A DNA stretch of 38,492 nt from a virus. Of this stretch, positions 6,108 to 14,533 are shown in pieces. The notes beneath the pieces were generated by a model, which searched no databases, was not told the origin of the DNA, and was given only the letters and a program-made list of their open reading frames with translations. Location: IMG/VR virus record IMGVR_UViG_3300038701_001197, positions 1 to 38,492 of that record; one strand, given 5' to 3'. The position numbers and the translations under genes are program-made. Each line of letters begins with the position of its first letter. The stretch's first letter is position 1.

Positions 6108-6590
6108 ATGAAACAAGAACACAAGATGGTTTATGAATTTATAAAACAAAACCCGCTTTGCACCATATCTGATTTGCAAATCAAACTGGGGTTAAGCCCA
6201 TACAAGCTAAGACAAATAACTCGTGAGCTTGAATTACTTAATAAAGGTATAAAAAGGGCAAGGTTGGAAATAACCACAAGTAAGGATTTCAGTTATGACG
6301 GGAAGAAGCTTGGCGCTCCTTTAACTGGATTTTTTATATCCGATGATGATATGCCAACAAATAACCAAAGGCATTACATGCTTTACGATTACATAAAAGG
6401 AAATCCATATTGTTCTATAAAATCAATATCCGAAACGCTTGATATTAACCAAAACTCATTAAGAATAGCTTTGAAAGAAATGCGCGAGATATTTCCAGAC
6501 CTAAAAAGAAGACCAGTTGAGGGCACTCGATCAGAAGATGGAATTAAGACAAGTAATGCTATTTACTTTGAATACTTTATAGAGGCATAA
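6108..6590 (+). CDS. tandem winged-helix DNA-binding protein
   Basis: 160 residues, ATG behind a perfect AAAGGAGG. Two similar helix-turn-helix segments are visible: HKMVYEFIKQNPLCTISDLQ ... LSPYKLRQITREL near residues 4-45, and YMLYDYIKGNPYCSIKSISE ... INQNSLRIALKEM near residues 88-130. Each resembles a MarR/replication-initiator-like winged helix. As first gene of the replication block, next to repeated AATAATTCTTT sites, it may be the origin-binding or regulatory protein (inference). No named family. Confidence 0.65.
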   Translation: MKQEHKMVYEFIKQNPLCTISDLQIKLGLSPYKLRQITRELELLNKGIKRARLEITTSKDFSYDGKKLGAPLTGFFISDDDMPTNNQRHYMLYDYIKGNPYCSIKSISETLDINQNSLRIALKEMREIFPDLKRRPVEGTRSEDGIKTSNAIYFEYFIEA

Positions 6591-6621
6591 AAACCCCTTG
6601 CAAAAGAATTAAAGCGGTGTA

Positions 6622-6642
6622 AAGTATTAAATAATTATACAA
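6622..6642. promoter_or_regulatory. candidate operator upstream of the primase gene (one mismatch)
   Basis: AGTAT-N9-ATACA, one base off the TGTAT-N9-ATACA palindrome, directly followed by AAAGAGGA, the ribosome-binding site of the primase gene. The inner bases also match the strongest site (14578-14598). Confidence 0.5.
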
Positions 6643-6654
6643 AGAGGACATAAC

Positions 6655-8892
6655 ATGGTTGACTTAACCCCATATCAAAATCAAATCAAAAGAGCGTCTG
6701 AAAAAAGCTTTTCTACTAATAGCTTTGAATCAAGAAGTTTGTTTCTAGACCACCTGCATTTAATTGGATATAGAGTTGATGGCGGACTGCAAGATGGTGA
6801 AATAGTGCGTGTTCAAACTGATGGCGATAAAGGGACTAAAAAGTCCGGCTGGTATATATTTTATCAAAATGAAACAGTTGGTGTTGGTGTATATGGTAGC
6901 TGGAAAAACCCTGAAGAAAAAAACGTATGGTACAGCCGTAATGAGTCAGACCTCACCTTTAAAGAGCGCATACAAATAAATGAGCAGATAAAGGCGGCGC
7001 AAGAAAAGCAGAAGCGGCAAATGCAGGAAAGGCAAGAAGAAAGCGCAAAAGAGGCAGCCGATATTTATAATAGTTTGCCTGATGCTACTGATAAAAACCC
7101 ATACATAGCCAAGAAAAAAGTCAAGGTTTACGAGGGTTTGAGGGCTGATCAAGACAAGCTTATAATACCAGTTATTTATGAAGACACAATTTCCTCACTT
7201 CAAACTATTTATCCAAATTCAGATAAGCGTTTTAAAAGTGGTGGAAAAACAAAGGGATGTTATTTTAAAGTAAAACACCCAAACGCCAAGGATGATATTG
7301 TTTATTTGGCCGAAGGTTATGCAACGGCTGCTAGTATTGTTGAGGCCACCACCAATCAGGACGGCTTAGGTAATAGTTGCTACATAGCCTTTAGCGCGCA
7401 CAACCTCTACGAGGTAGCAGCACAACTAAAGCATAAATATGGAAAGGTTATTTTATGTGGGGATAATGACGACACATGTTTTGCCAAAGCCAAGCAGATT
7501 GAACAGGGGCTGGCGATTGAAACTATCTTCCCACCTAAAGAGCATAATGACTTTAATGATTGGTGGGTGTTTAATCCCGAAGAGGTAAAAGGATTTTTTA
7601 ATAAAAAGCCAAAAGCCAAGAAAGTTGAACCAGTTAAGGAGGGTGTGGACTTTAACTTTGGCGGTGTGCTGCAGGATATTGTTGATTATTACAATGCCAC
7701 TGCCAAAAGAGAGCAGCCGTTGTTTGCTATTCAGGCAGCTATTGCTACTTGTTCTGTTATTTTAGGGCGTAACTTTGAAACTAACAAAGAAAACAGAACC
7801 AGCCTTTTTCTAATGAATATAGCCAAATCAGGAACAGGAAAAGAGCATGCCAAAAAGGTGGTGGAAAAGATACTTGAGGCAACTGAAAACGAGGAGTTAA
7901 TTTCTGGGGATGGCTACACCAGCCAATCGGCTGTGATTAGTGCTTGTCAGGAAAGGCCGCGCCACATTACTATTATAGATGAGTTTTCCAAGTATTTACA
8001 AGCAAGCCAGAATAAGCATAGCGGTGGACACTTAGCAGAAGCCAATGCTGCTTTGATGCAAGCTATAGGGCGGTTGGAAGGCAAGCTAAGGGCAAAGGCA
8101 AGGGCAACTATTGGCATGAGTGCAGCGCATAAGAAGGAACTACAAAACCAATATGTGATAAATCCTGCCATTACGTTGCTCTCTATGACAACACCGGATG
8201 ACTTTTTTAATACCATTAACATAGACGCTATTAAAGATGGCTTCATCAACCGCTTTATTATTTGCATATCGGACGCTGAAAGGGCGTTGCCAAACGAAAA
8301 AGAGCCTTTAGAAGTGCCTGATTCCATTATAAACTGGGCTGGCAAGATTAGAGAAAGACGGGGGCAATCAGACGAAAGTCCTGTTTTAGAGCCGAAAATT
8401 ATAACCATTCCATTTAACTTTGATTGTAATGCTGTGCAAGCTGAGTTTCATAAATACTGCTTGGAATGTGCTAATAAAAATGAAAGGTTTGGCTTATCAG
8501 AAATAAGCGGACGTTCCGCTGAAATGGCTTATAGATTGGCGCTCATTATAGCGCTATCGGAAAACCCGAATGCAGAAAGGGTGCAAGCGCACCACATGGA
8601 AAAGGCAATTGCATGGGTTAAGTTTAATCTTGAACGGCTAATTGCTAACTTAAAAATGCACGTCAGTACATCAATGCACGAAGCCAACAAAAAAGAAGTG
8701 CTTAACGCATTAAGGCAAGCCAAAGATGGCGTGACCAAATCTGCTATGTTTAAGCGTCCGCCATTTTCTAAATACGAAAGGAAAGTGCTGGACAACATTC
8801 TATCAGAACTGGCAGAAGCCGAACTAATAACCGATGAAGTAGAAAACAAAGAAGGCGCTGGAAGGAGGGCTGTAGTATGGAAGGCTATGTAA
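6655..8892 (+). CDS. primase/helicase-like protein: TOPRIM plus DUF3987-type P-loop ATPase
   Basis: 745 residues; ATG 9 nt after AAGAGGA. N-terminal ~150 residues resemble the substrate-binding part of phage primases. A TOPRIM core follows: VYLAEGYATA near residue 219 with the catalytic Glu, and ILCGDNDD near residue 270 with the metal-binding acidic cluster. The second half is a RecA-like ATPase with Walker A SGTGKEH (~residue 391), Walker B TIIDEFSKY (~441) and a DUF3987-like body; the C-terminus looks like a winged helix. It would lay down RNA primers and probably unwind the fork. No polymerase is present, so host DNA polymerase III must be recruited. The end overlaps the methyltransferase start by 16 bp. 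Confidence 0.85.
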   Translation: MVDLTPYQNQIKRASEKSFSTNSFESRSLFLDHLHLIGYRVDGGLQDGEIVRVQTDGDKGTKKSGWYIFYQNETVGVGVYGSWKNPEEKNVWYSRNESDLTFKERIQINEQIKAAQEKQKRQMQERQEESAKEAADIYNSLPDATDKNPYIAKKKVKVYEGLRADQDKLIIPVIYEDTISSLQTIYPNSDKRFKSGGKTKGCYFKVKHPNAKDDIVYLAEGYATAASIVEATTNQDGLGNSCYIAFSAHNLYEVAAQLKHKYGKVILCGDNDDTCFAKAKQIEQGLAIETIFPPKEHNDFNDWWVFNPEEVKGFFNKKPKAKKVEPVKEGVDFNFGGVLQDIVDYYNATAKREQPLFAIQAAIATCSVILGRNFETNKENRTSLFLMNIAKSGTGKEHAKKVVEKILEATENEELISGDGYTSQSAVISACQERPRHITIIDEFSKYLQASQNKHSGGHLAEANAALMQAIGRLEGKLRAKARATIGMSAAHKKELQNQYVINPAITLLSMTTPDDFFNTINIDAIKDGFINRFIICISDAERALPNEKEPLEVPDSIINWAGKIRERRGQSDESPVLEPKIITIPFNFDCNAVQAEFHKYCLECANKNERFGLSEISGRSAEMAYRLALIIALSENPNAERVQAHHMEKAIAWVKFNLERLIANLKMHVSTSMHEANKKEVLNALRQAKDGVTKSAMFKRPPFSKYERKVLDNILSELAEAELITDEVENKEGAGRRAVVWKAM

Positions 8893-10172
8893 ATTTACCA
8901 AAAACAAAAGATAGAATTATAATAGAAACGCTTGATGAGTATGAAGAAAAGCTTGAAAATATAGATGTAAATATAGCTGCATTTGAAGCTGCAGGAGAAA
9001 GATTAAAAGGACAATTATGTGTTTATGGCGTGTATGGACAAGAGCACTTAGATGTTGGAAAAGTTTACTCGCATAAAGCAAAGCAAAGTTTATTGCGCTC
9101 CGCATGGCTACGTATTTACACAGCCTACAACTTAGAGAAACTACTAAGCCCAAACGAAAAGAAAAAATTTGACCAAGGGCTAAATGACCTGCCACCATTT
9201 ACTTATGAGAATGTATTGGCAACCTTCGGTGGATACATTGAAAACCCTAAAGAAGCTATATTGCAATCATTGGCAGAGGTATTCAGTGGATTAGACCAAT
9301 CTTATAAGAGTCACGAGAAAGTGCGCGTAGGTGTTAAGGGATTGCCTAAGCGCGTTATTATCTCAAGCATAAACAATTACTGCTATGGGTGGGGGCATGA
9401 CAAGATAGTTGCTATATTAAACGCACTCGCAGCGTACCAACGCAAACCTTTAGTTTCTCATGCTGAAATGTCAACACTGCTAAAAGGTGGTGAATTGCTA
9501 GAAAATAAGTTTGACGATGATAAACAGACGCATTGGAATCGTGGTGTGTGGTTGAAACGCTTTAAAAACGGTAATGGTCATTTGTTTTTTGACGAATTAA
9601 CTTTAGTGGATATTAACAAAGCTTTATCCGAGTATTACGGTGATGTTTTGCCAGACGTTCAAACCAGAGAAAGCAATAGCAGAAACACTAATCTTTCTAA
9701 AGACTTACAGTATTACCCAACGCCAAGTGTGGTGGTTGATTGCATGCTTGATGATATTTATTTTAGACCTACTGATAAGGTATTAGAGCCTTCGTGTGGG
9801 TGTGGTCGCATTATGGATAAGGTGAGAGAGAAAGGAGCAGATGTTTACGGCATAGAGGTTGATTATAACCGCGCTACAGAGGCAAGAATCAAAGGGCATA
9901 AGGTGCAGGTTGCCAACTTCTTAGAAACAGTACCAGAAGCAAAGTATGACTACGTTATTATGAACCCGCCTTTTTATGGTAAGCACTACGCGCTGCATGT
10001 TGAGCATGCTCTAAAGTTTCTTAAAGAGGGTGGAAAGCTAAAAGCGGTACTACCTGCAACGGCAAGATACGACCACGGCTTACTAAACGGCTGGTGGACT
10101 GACCTTCCAGTTGGCAGTTTTAAAAAAAGTGGAACAAATATCAACACAACTATTTTGACAATTAGGAATTAA
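8877..10172 (+). CDS. DUF4942-type protein with N6-adenine DNA methyltransferase domain
   Basis: 431 residues, ATG 8877 inside the end of the primase gene with GGAGG upstream. Residues ~1-265 match the DUF4942 arrangement (helical, with SSINNYCYGWGHDK and WNRGVWLKRFKNGNGHLFF). Residues ~270-431 are a class I SAM-dependent methyltransferase: LEPSCGCGRI (motif I, SAM binding), YGIEVDYNRA (motif II), VIMNPPFYG (motif IV NPPF, typical of N6-adenine transfer), and a later LPATARYD. It probably methylates adenine in phage DNA to evade restriction or mark replication; no partner restriction enzyme is present, so it is an orphan enzyme. Confidence 0.85.
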   Translation: MEGYVNLPKTKDRIIIETLDEYEEKLENIDVNIAAFEAAGERLKGQLCVYGVYGQEHLDVGKVYSHKAKQSLLRSAWLRIYTAYNLEKLLSPNEKKKFDQGLNDLPPFTYENVLATFGGYIENPKEAILQSLAEVFSGLDQSYKSHEKVRVGVKGLPKRVIISSINNYCYGWGHDKIVAILNALAAYQRKPLVSHAEMSTLLKGGELLENKFDDDKQTHWNRGVWLKRFKNGNGHLFFDELTLVDINKALSEYYGDVLPDVQTRESNSRNTNLSKDLQYYPTPSVVVDCMLDDIYFRPTDKVLEPSCGCGRIMDKVREKGADVYGIEVDYNRATEARIKGHKVQVANFLETVPEAKYDYVIMNPPFYGKHYALHVEHALKFLKEGGKLKAVLPATARYDHGLLNGWWTDLPVGSFKKSGTNINTTILTIRN

Positions 10173-10174
10173 AA

Positions 10175-10369
10175 ATGAGCAATATCATAAACCAAGCAAA
10201 CCATTACGCCGCACAAAATGCGGTTGAGTACCTAACCGAACAAAATTGCTATGACTTGTCAGAGCTAGGTGAGGAGCGATTCAAACAGCTTATTGAGCTT
10301 ATAACAGAAAACTACGAGCTAAAAAAAATAGAATTAGACAAACTAGATATTGACGACTGCCCTTTTTAG
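10175..10369 (+). CDS. small hypothetical acidic protein
   Basis: 64 residues, ATG 2 nt after the methyltransferase stop with TTAGGAAT upstream. Helical, ending in a strongly acidic tail (KLDIDDCPF). An acidic tail ending in aromatic Phe is reminiscent of single-strand-binding protein tips that recruit partners, but the protein is too short for an OB fold, so this is only a resemblance. The operator/promoter for the next gene overlaps its stop codon. Confidence 0.6.
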   Translation: MSNIINQANHYAAQNAVEYLTEQNCYDLSELGEERFKQLIELITENYELKKIELDKLDIDDCPF

Positions 10370-10389
10370 TGTATTATTATTTTATACAA
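10350..10389 (+). promoter_or_regulatory. promoter with overlapping operator for the recombination sub-block
   Basis: TTGACG (10350-10355), then 17-18 bases to ATTATT/TTATTA as -10. The operator TGTAT (10370-10374)-N9-ATACA (10384-10388) covers the -10. The distance from the first base of the -35 to the operator (19 bp) is identical to that at the 14559 promoter, which supports both calls. Confidence 0.65.
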
Positions 10390-10412
10390 ACATAACTAAA
10401 GAGGACAATGTT

Positions 10413-10787
10413 GTGGATAGAAACTTACCTAATCGTTTAATATCTTTACGCAAAGTAGCGAAACACATAAATGACAAAATTGCTAAGATTGAGCAATCGC
10501 TCATAAACCAGCATAAGCTCGAACTGGAAGAAAAAGAGTATGGCCAAGTAACAATTGGCAGCCTTGTTTTTAACAAGCCTAAATATGTAAAATGGGATAA
10601 TGATTTGCTGTTTGGTTTAGCTAACGAAATAGCCGCTTCAGGTGGCGATCCATATCAATGGATTGACTGTAAGCTCTCAGTTGGCGAAAACAAATACAAC
10701 GCACTTCCTGATATTCTAAAAGCTAAGTTTGAGACTGCCAGAAGTGTTACTGGTGGAAAGATTAATATTAAAGTTAAAGAGGACTAA
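10413..10787 (+). CDS. hypothetical protein upstream of the AAA_24 ATPase
   Basis: 124 residues from GTG 10413, chosen because AGAGGACA lies 6-13 nt upstream; the longer frame starts inside the promoter. Basic helical N-terminus (LISLRKVAKHINDKIAKIEQ), a charged coiled-coil (HKLELEEKEYGQ), then a beta-rich part. Position directly before an AAA_24 ATPase and a DUF669 protein suggests a recombination or replication accessory role. No domain recognised. Confidence 0.65.
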   Translation: MDRNLPNRLISLRKVAKHINDKIAKIEQSLINQHKLELEEKEYGQVTIGSLVFNKPKYVKWDNDLLFGLANEIAASGGDPYQWIDCKLSVGENKYNALPDILKAKFETARSVTGGKINIKVKED

Positions 10788-10791
10788 AACT

Positions 10792-11559
10792 ATGGACTTA
10801 CAACAACCAAGACTATTACCACCAAGGATACTAATCTACGGTGAGCCAAAAAAAGGAAAGACAACCTTTGCTTATAATGCGCCCAACACTGTTTTTATTC
10901 AAACAGAAGACGGGCTGGACGCATATCCAGACGCAAAGGCATTTCCCTTGGCTGAAAGCTTTGAAGATATTATGAATTATCTAGGGCAATTGGCCACCGA
11001 AGAACACGAGTTTAATACACTGGCGATTGACTCTATGGATTGGCTAGAAACCTTAATCCATACCAAGATATGCAAAGAAAAGCATGTTGATTCTATTGCT
11101 GATATTGGATATGGCGCTGGATATACGGCAGCACTTGCGTACTGGCGTGAGTTTATGAGTGCTACGAATTGGCTTCGTGAAAACAAGAACATGATGATTA
11201 TCTTTATCGCTCATAGCCAGATTGCAGATTATAAAAGCCCTGATGCAGAGGCTTTCAGTAAGCATATGATAAAACTACATAAAGCAGCGTCGGCTTATGT
11301 TAAGGAGCGTTCAGACATTATTTTGTTTGTGAACACAATGCTCGCAACAAAAACTGAAAAGAAATTTGGCACTGAGCGTAAAATTGCATTGGGCGGTGAT
11401 GAACGTGTGCTTTACACTCACGATAAGAATAGCAGTGAATGCGGTACGCGCTTTGCTATGCCTAAAGAAATTCCTTTCGATAAGAACGGAAACTACTGGA
11501 ATGTGATATACCAGCATGTTCCATTTTTTAACCAAACTAATCAAATAAAAGAGGACTAA
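10792..11559 (+). CDS. AAA_24-type (RecA/Sak4-like) P-loop ATPase
   Basis: 255 residues from ATG 10792 behind AAAGAGGA. Walker A is YGEPKKGKTTFAY (residues ~17-29); a Walker B-like strand is TLAIDSMDW (~80); NMMIIFIAHSQIADY is the sensor-like segment (~140). This matches the AAA_24 family found in phage recombination cassettes, which overlaps the Sak4-type single-strand annealing/RecA-like ATPases. It is followed by a DUF669 gene, the usual partner. Likely role: loading or stimulating strand exchange or annealing during replication. Confidence 0.8.
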   Translation: MDLQQPRLLPPRILIYGEPKKGKTTFAYNAPNTVFIQTEDGLDAYPDAKAFPLAESFEDIMNYLGQLATEEHEFNTLAIDSMDWLETLIHTKICKEKHVDSIADIGYGAGYTAALAYWREFMSATNWLRENKNMMIIFIAHSQIADYKSPDAEAFSKHMIKLHKAASAYVKERSDIILFVNTMLATKTEKKFGTERKIALGGDERVLYTHDKNSSECGTRFAMPKEIPFDKNGNYWNVIYQHVPFFNQTNQIKED

Positions 11560-11564
11560 AAAAC

Positions 11565-12125
11565 ATGGTAAATCTAGCTAAATATCAAAGTGATATTCAA
11601 CATGCAAAAGATTCAGGCGGTGGCAAGGATTTAATGCCTTCGGGTGATTATGTTGTGGCTCTAGTTAATTCTGAAGAAAAAGCAAACAGCAAAAAAACAG
11701 GTCACTACATTGAATTGACTTTTGAAATTCAAGAAGGTGAACACGCTGGCAAAACGGTGATTGACCGTATCAACCACGACAATCCAAACGAAAAAGCGCG
11801 TGATATTGCATTTGCAACGCTTCGTGCGCTTACGCGTGCAATTGACCGCAATCCTGATGAACAACCGCTTTCATCAACTGATGAATTGATTGGACGCAGA
11901 ATTGTTGCTAAGATTGAAAATAAAGAAGGTGCGCCAATGCTAGATGATAGCGGCAACCAAAGAGTTGATGATAATGGAAGCCTAGCGTTTTTCCGTGACA
12001 TCAATGTAAAGAAATATCAATCGTTATCGGCAGGAAAGCCTAATGCTACAAGCGGGGGAGTGTCCTCCCAGAACAGTGCACCTCAAGCTAACTCTGGTTC
12101 TTTTCCGTTTCCTAAAAAGCAGTAA
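11565..12125 (+). CDS. DUF669-family protein, probable single-strand DNA-binding partner
   Basis: 186 residues, ATG 6 nt after the ATPase stop. The N-terminal two thirds fit DUF669: a lead-in Asp/Gly segment (SGGGKDLMPSGDY), beta strands (HYIELTFEIQEGEHAGKTV), NHDNPNEKARDIA and a basic GRRIVAKIENKEG. The last ~40 residues are a low-complexity Ser/Asn/Gln tail ending in PFPKKQ. Proteins of this family sit next to AAA_24 ATPases and are thought to bind single-stranded DNA; the tail is like the flexible tail of SSB proteins, though not acidic. An intrinsic terminator follows directly. Confidence 0.75.
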   Translation: MVNLAKYQSDIQHAKDSGGGKDLMPSGDYVVALVNSEEKANSKKTGHYIELTFEIQEGEHAGKTVIDRINHDNPNEKARDIAFATLRALTRAIDRNPDEQPLSSTDELIGRRIVAKIENKEGAPMLDDSGNQRVDDNGSLAFFRDINVKKYQSLSAGKPNATSGGVSSQNSAPQANSGSFPFPKKQ

Positions 12126-12136
12126 CGATTGAGGGG

Positions 12137-12171
12137 CAACGGGGTGGTGTGAAGGCTGCCCTGTTGTTTTT
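12137..12171 (+). terminator. intrinsic terminator after the DUF669 gene
   Basis: CAACGGGG (12137-12144) pairs with CCCTGTTG (12159-12166) with one G-U pair, followed by TTTTT (12167-12171). It starts 12 bp after the stop of the DUF669 gene. Partial read-through would be needed for the helicase unless it has its own promoter. Confidence 0.75.
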
Positions 12172-12181
12172 GGTAGAAAAA

Positions 12182-12403
12182 ATGAAAAAAGTAACGAGAG
12201 CACAAGAACTTTTAATATGCTTTATAAAAAAAGAAAAAGGCATAGTAATTGAATCAAGGGAAGATGGGGGGTTGATATACACCACCATTGGAGGAAGGAG
12301 AATTAATAAAAGAAGTTTTGAAATCATGGTCGAGAAAGGATTGTTTTTAAGGTCTAGTGATGGCTTGCTCGGCGATTCTCAAACTTATGTTTTGTTGGAT
12401 TAA
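12182..12403 (+). CDS. small hypothetical protein
   Basis: 73 residues from ATG 12182. A longer frame from GTG 12149 would begin inside the terminator hairpin and is rejected. The protein contains a helix (KVTRAQELLICFIKK) followed by a beta-hairpin (IVIESREDGGLIYTTIGG) and a second helix, compatible with a winged-helix fold (ELLICFIKKEKG ... SFEIMVEKGLFLRS). No clear ribosome-binding site is visible, so confidence is moderate. Confidence 0.55.
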   Translation: MKKVTRAQELLICFIKKEKGIVIESREDGGLIYTTIGGRRINKRSFEIMVEKGLFLRSSDGLLGDSQTYVLLD

Positions 12404-12407
12404 TTTT

Positions 12408-14114
12408 ATGCAACTGCGCGACTACCAAAACGAATGTATTGGCGCTACTTACAACTGGATGCAAACGCAATCGGATAATCCATTGAATGTATTGGCTACA
12501 GGTACAGGCAAGAGCGTTATTATTGCTCAATTTATTAAAACCTGCATTCAGCAATGGCCTGAGACCCGTATTATATGCGCCATTGATACAAAAGAATTAG
12601 TGCGCCAGAACTACGAAACGCTGCTTAAAATGTGGACGTTTGCTCCTGCGGGAGTGTGTAGTGCAGGACTTCGCAGGAAAGACACACAACACCAGATTTT
12701 ATTTACGGGCATTCAATCAGTTTACAATAAAGCCAATGATATAGGCCGTGTTGATATTTTAATTATTGACGAAGCGCACATGGCTAACTTAAAAGATGGC
12801 TCAATGTGGCGCACATTTATTGACGAATTACAAGCAATTAATCCTAGCCTATGGATTGTTGGTTTTACCGCCACACCATACCGCATGGATAGTGGCCTCA
12901 TTTATACTGGTGACGACGCTATATTTGGCGGAATTGCTTACGAGTATAATATCAAGCAGGGAATAAAAGACAAATACCTTTCAGAGATTATTCCCAAAAG
13001 AATGACCACACACTTTGATGTTTCGCAAGTTGGAAAATCAGGTGGTGATTTTGTAGAAAGCCAGTTGCAGAAAGTGGTAAACCAAGAAGATAAAAACCAA
13101 GCTGTTATAAATGAAATTATAACCTACGGAAAAGACCGCAAAGGCTGGCTTATATTTAGCTCTGGCTGTGACCATGCAGAGCAACTTGATAATATTCTAA
13201 AGTCACATGGATATAATGGCGCTGTGGTTTTAGGTGACACGCCAAACCACTTGCGAGATAAGTATATTGAAGATTTTAAACGCGGTGAATTGCGCTATCT
13301 TATTAACAATGCTGTATTAACAAAAGGATTTGATGCACCCCACATTGACCTACTGGCTGTTGTGCGGCCCACTATGTCTCCTGTATTGTGGACGCAGATG
13401 GTTGGTAGGGGCTTGCGTTTATTCGAGGGCAAAGATAATTGCCTCCTCCTAGATTTTGCAGAAAACGTACAACGATTCGGCTTTATTGATGAAATAGTCT
13501 TCAAAGACAAGAAGAAGAAAGAGGGGGAAGGCGTTCCTCCCATGAAGACGTGTGATGAGTGCAGCTCAATTGTGCATGCTGGAGTGCGTGAATGCCCGTT
13601 TTGTGGCTTCAAGTTTCCAGCACCTGAGCCAGATTTTAAAAAAGAAGCATATAATGGCGCAGTGTTATCCACGCAAATTATCCCAGAGTGGAAAGATGTC
13701 GAAAAGATTTTTGTATCAAAGCACAAAGGAAAAGGAAAGGATTTGCACGTCTTAAAGGTCGAATATGTATGCCGTGACTTTGAAAGGTACTTTGATTGGA
13801 TTTGCCTTGACCATCCGGTTGAAAATTACGCAAGGCAACGTGCTATCAAATGGTGGAAAGAACATGCTGATGGCTACCAAATGAAAGACGAAGCGGCATG
13901 TCAGAAATGGGTGCAGATTGATGGCATACCCAAATCAGTGGATGATGCTTTTGAGTTGCAAGAAGCTATTATATTGCCTAAGAGAATTAAAGTGAAACAA
14001 GAAGGAAAGTTTTGGAAAGTTCTGGAATCAGAATTTCTTTCGCCTGAAGAAGTGAATCAGCGTAAACAACAAGAACTTGATGATTTAGAGATTCAAGAAG
14101 CTCTATCATTTTAA
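12408..14114 (+). CDS. superfamily 2 DEAD/DEAH-box helicase with zinc ribbon
   Basis: 568 residues from ATG 12408, which gives the usual helicase N-terminus MQLRDYQNECI (Q-motif-like). Motif I ATGTGKSVI (~residue 28), motif II DEAH in LIIDEAHMA (~120), motif III TATPYR (~150), motif VI QMVGRGLR (~330). Residues ~385-410 carry CDECSSIVHAGVRECPFCGF, a four-Cys zinc ribbon. The C-terminal ~150 residues resemble those of phage UvsW/RadD-like helicases. Role: remodelling of branched DNA or R-loops in replication/recombination. Its last 128 bp overlap, antisense, the VRR-NUC gene. Confidence 0.85.
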   Translation: MQLRDYQNECIGATYNWMQTQSDNPLNVLATGTGKSVIIAQFIKTCIQQWPETRIICAIDTKELVRQNYETLLKMWTFAPAGVCSAGLRRKDTQHQILFTGIQSVYNKANDIGRVDILIIDEAHMANLKDGSMWRTFIDELQAINPSLWIVGFTATPYRMDSGLIYTGDDAIFGGIAYEYNIKQGIKDKYLSEIIPKRMTTHFDVSQVGKSGGDFVESQLQKVVNQEDKNQAVINEIITYGKDRKGWLIFSSGCDHAEQLDNILKSHGYNGAVVLGDTPNHLRDKYIEDFKRGELRYLINNAVLTKGFDAPHIDLLAVVRPTMSPVLWTQMVGRGLRLFEGKDNCLLLDFAENVQRFGFIDEIVFKDKKKKEGEGVPPMKTCDECSSIVHAGVRECPFCGFKFPAPEPDFKKEAYNGAVLSTQIIPEWKDVEKIFVSKHKGKGKDLHVLKVEYVCRDFERYFDWICLDHPVENYARQRAIKWWKEHADGYQMKDEAACQKWVQIDGIPKSVDDAFELQEAIILPKRIKVKQEGKFWKVLESEFLSPEEVNQRKQQELDDLEIQEALSF

Positions 14115-14364
14115 CCTGCGGCTTTGAAAGCTTGCCTTTTGCAAGTTTCAGCTCAATCCATAGCATTTTACCGTCTGGCAGCGGAATCATAAGATCGGGC
14201 ACTCCAGCACGAACACCCATGGCGGTCAGCTTCATAGCAACCTTGATGTTTCTTTCCTCGCCATTGGGGCAATGAAAAACAAATATATTATTTGATTGAA
14301 GCCATTGAACAAGCTCGTACTGAAGCCTTGCTTCTGATATTTTTTGATTAGATATAGACATCAT
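13987..14364 (-). CDS. VRR-NUC domain nuclease
   Basis: 125 residues from ATG 14364 (ATG 14361 equally possible). The VRR-NUC signature is clear: Q-Y-E-L-V-Q-W-L-Q, then FHCPNGEERN, GVRAGVPDLMIPLPDGKMLWIELKLAKGKLSKPQ split as G-x-P-D and I-E-L-K, with catalytic Asp (PDLM) and Glu-x-Lys (ELK). VRR-NUC enzymes are structure-specific nucleases of the PD-(D/E)xK fold and act on branched DNA. The gene is transcribed with the HTH repressor, overlapping its end by 17 bp, and runs antisense into the helicase gene for 128 bp. Confidence 0.85.
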   Translation of the reverse strand: MMSISNQKISEARLQYELVQWLQSNNIFVFHCPNGEERNIKVAMKLTAMGVRAGVPDLMIPLPDGKMLWIELKLAKGKLSKPQVKMIELLESLNHQVLVVYADSLLQAKEILIPELSKTFLLVSL

Positions 14365-14533
14365 CTAAGGGAATATCGAGAAGTTTAGCCAGTGCTATAG
14401 CTTTACGTGAGCCAAGATTTGCTCTACATTTAAGATGATTATAGATTGCACTTCTGTGCGTAGATATTTGCGTGGCAATTTCTTGCACACTATATCCACT
14501 TTCATTGATAGCAATTTGTAGTTTTGTTCTCAT
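14348..14533 (-). CDS. small HTH transcriptional repressor (Cro/CI-like)
   Basis: 61 residues. Almost the whole protein is one XRE-type helix-turn-helix: YSVQEIATQIS (helix 2), THRSAIYNHLK (recognition helix), then KAIALAKLLDIPLDDV, a classic XRE ending. No dimerisation or peptidase domain, so it is Cro-sized. Its start codon lies at the edge of an operator (14532-14552) and its promoter (-35 TTGCAT 14569-14564, -10 TATATT 14546-14541) places the start of transcription at or next to the A of ATG, suggesting a leaderless mRNA as for lambda cI from PRM. I infer it binds the TGTAT-N9-ATACA sites. Confidence 0.85.
   Translation of the reverse strand: MRTKLQIAINESGYSVQEIATQISTHRSAIYNHLKCRANLGSRKAIALAKLLDIPLDDVYI

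Noticed and set aside
12149-12181. GTG start for the small gene after DUF669
   Set aside because: It is located inside an intrinsic terminator hairpin.
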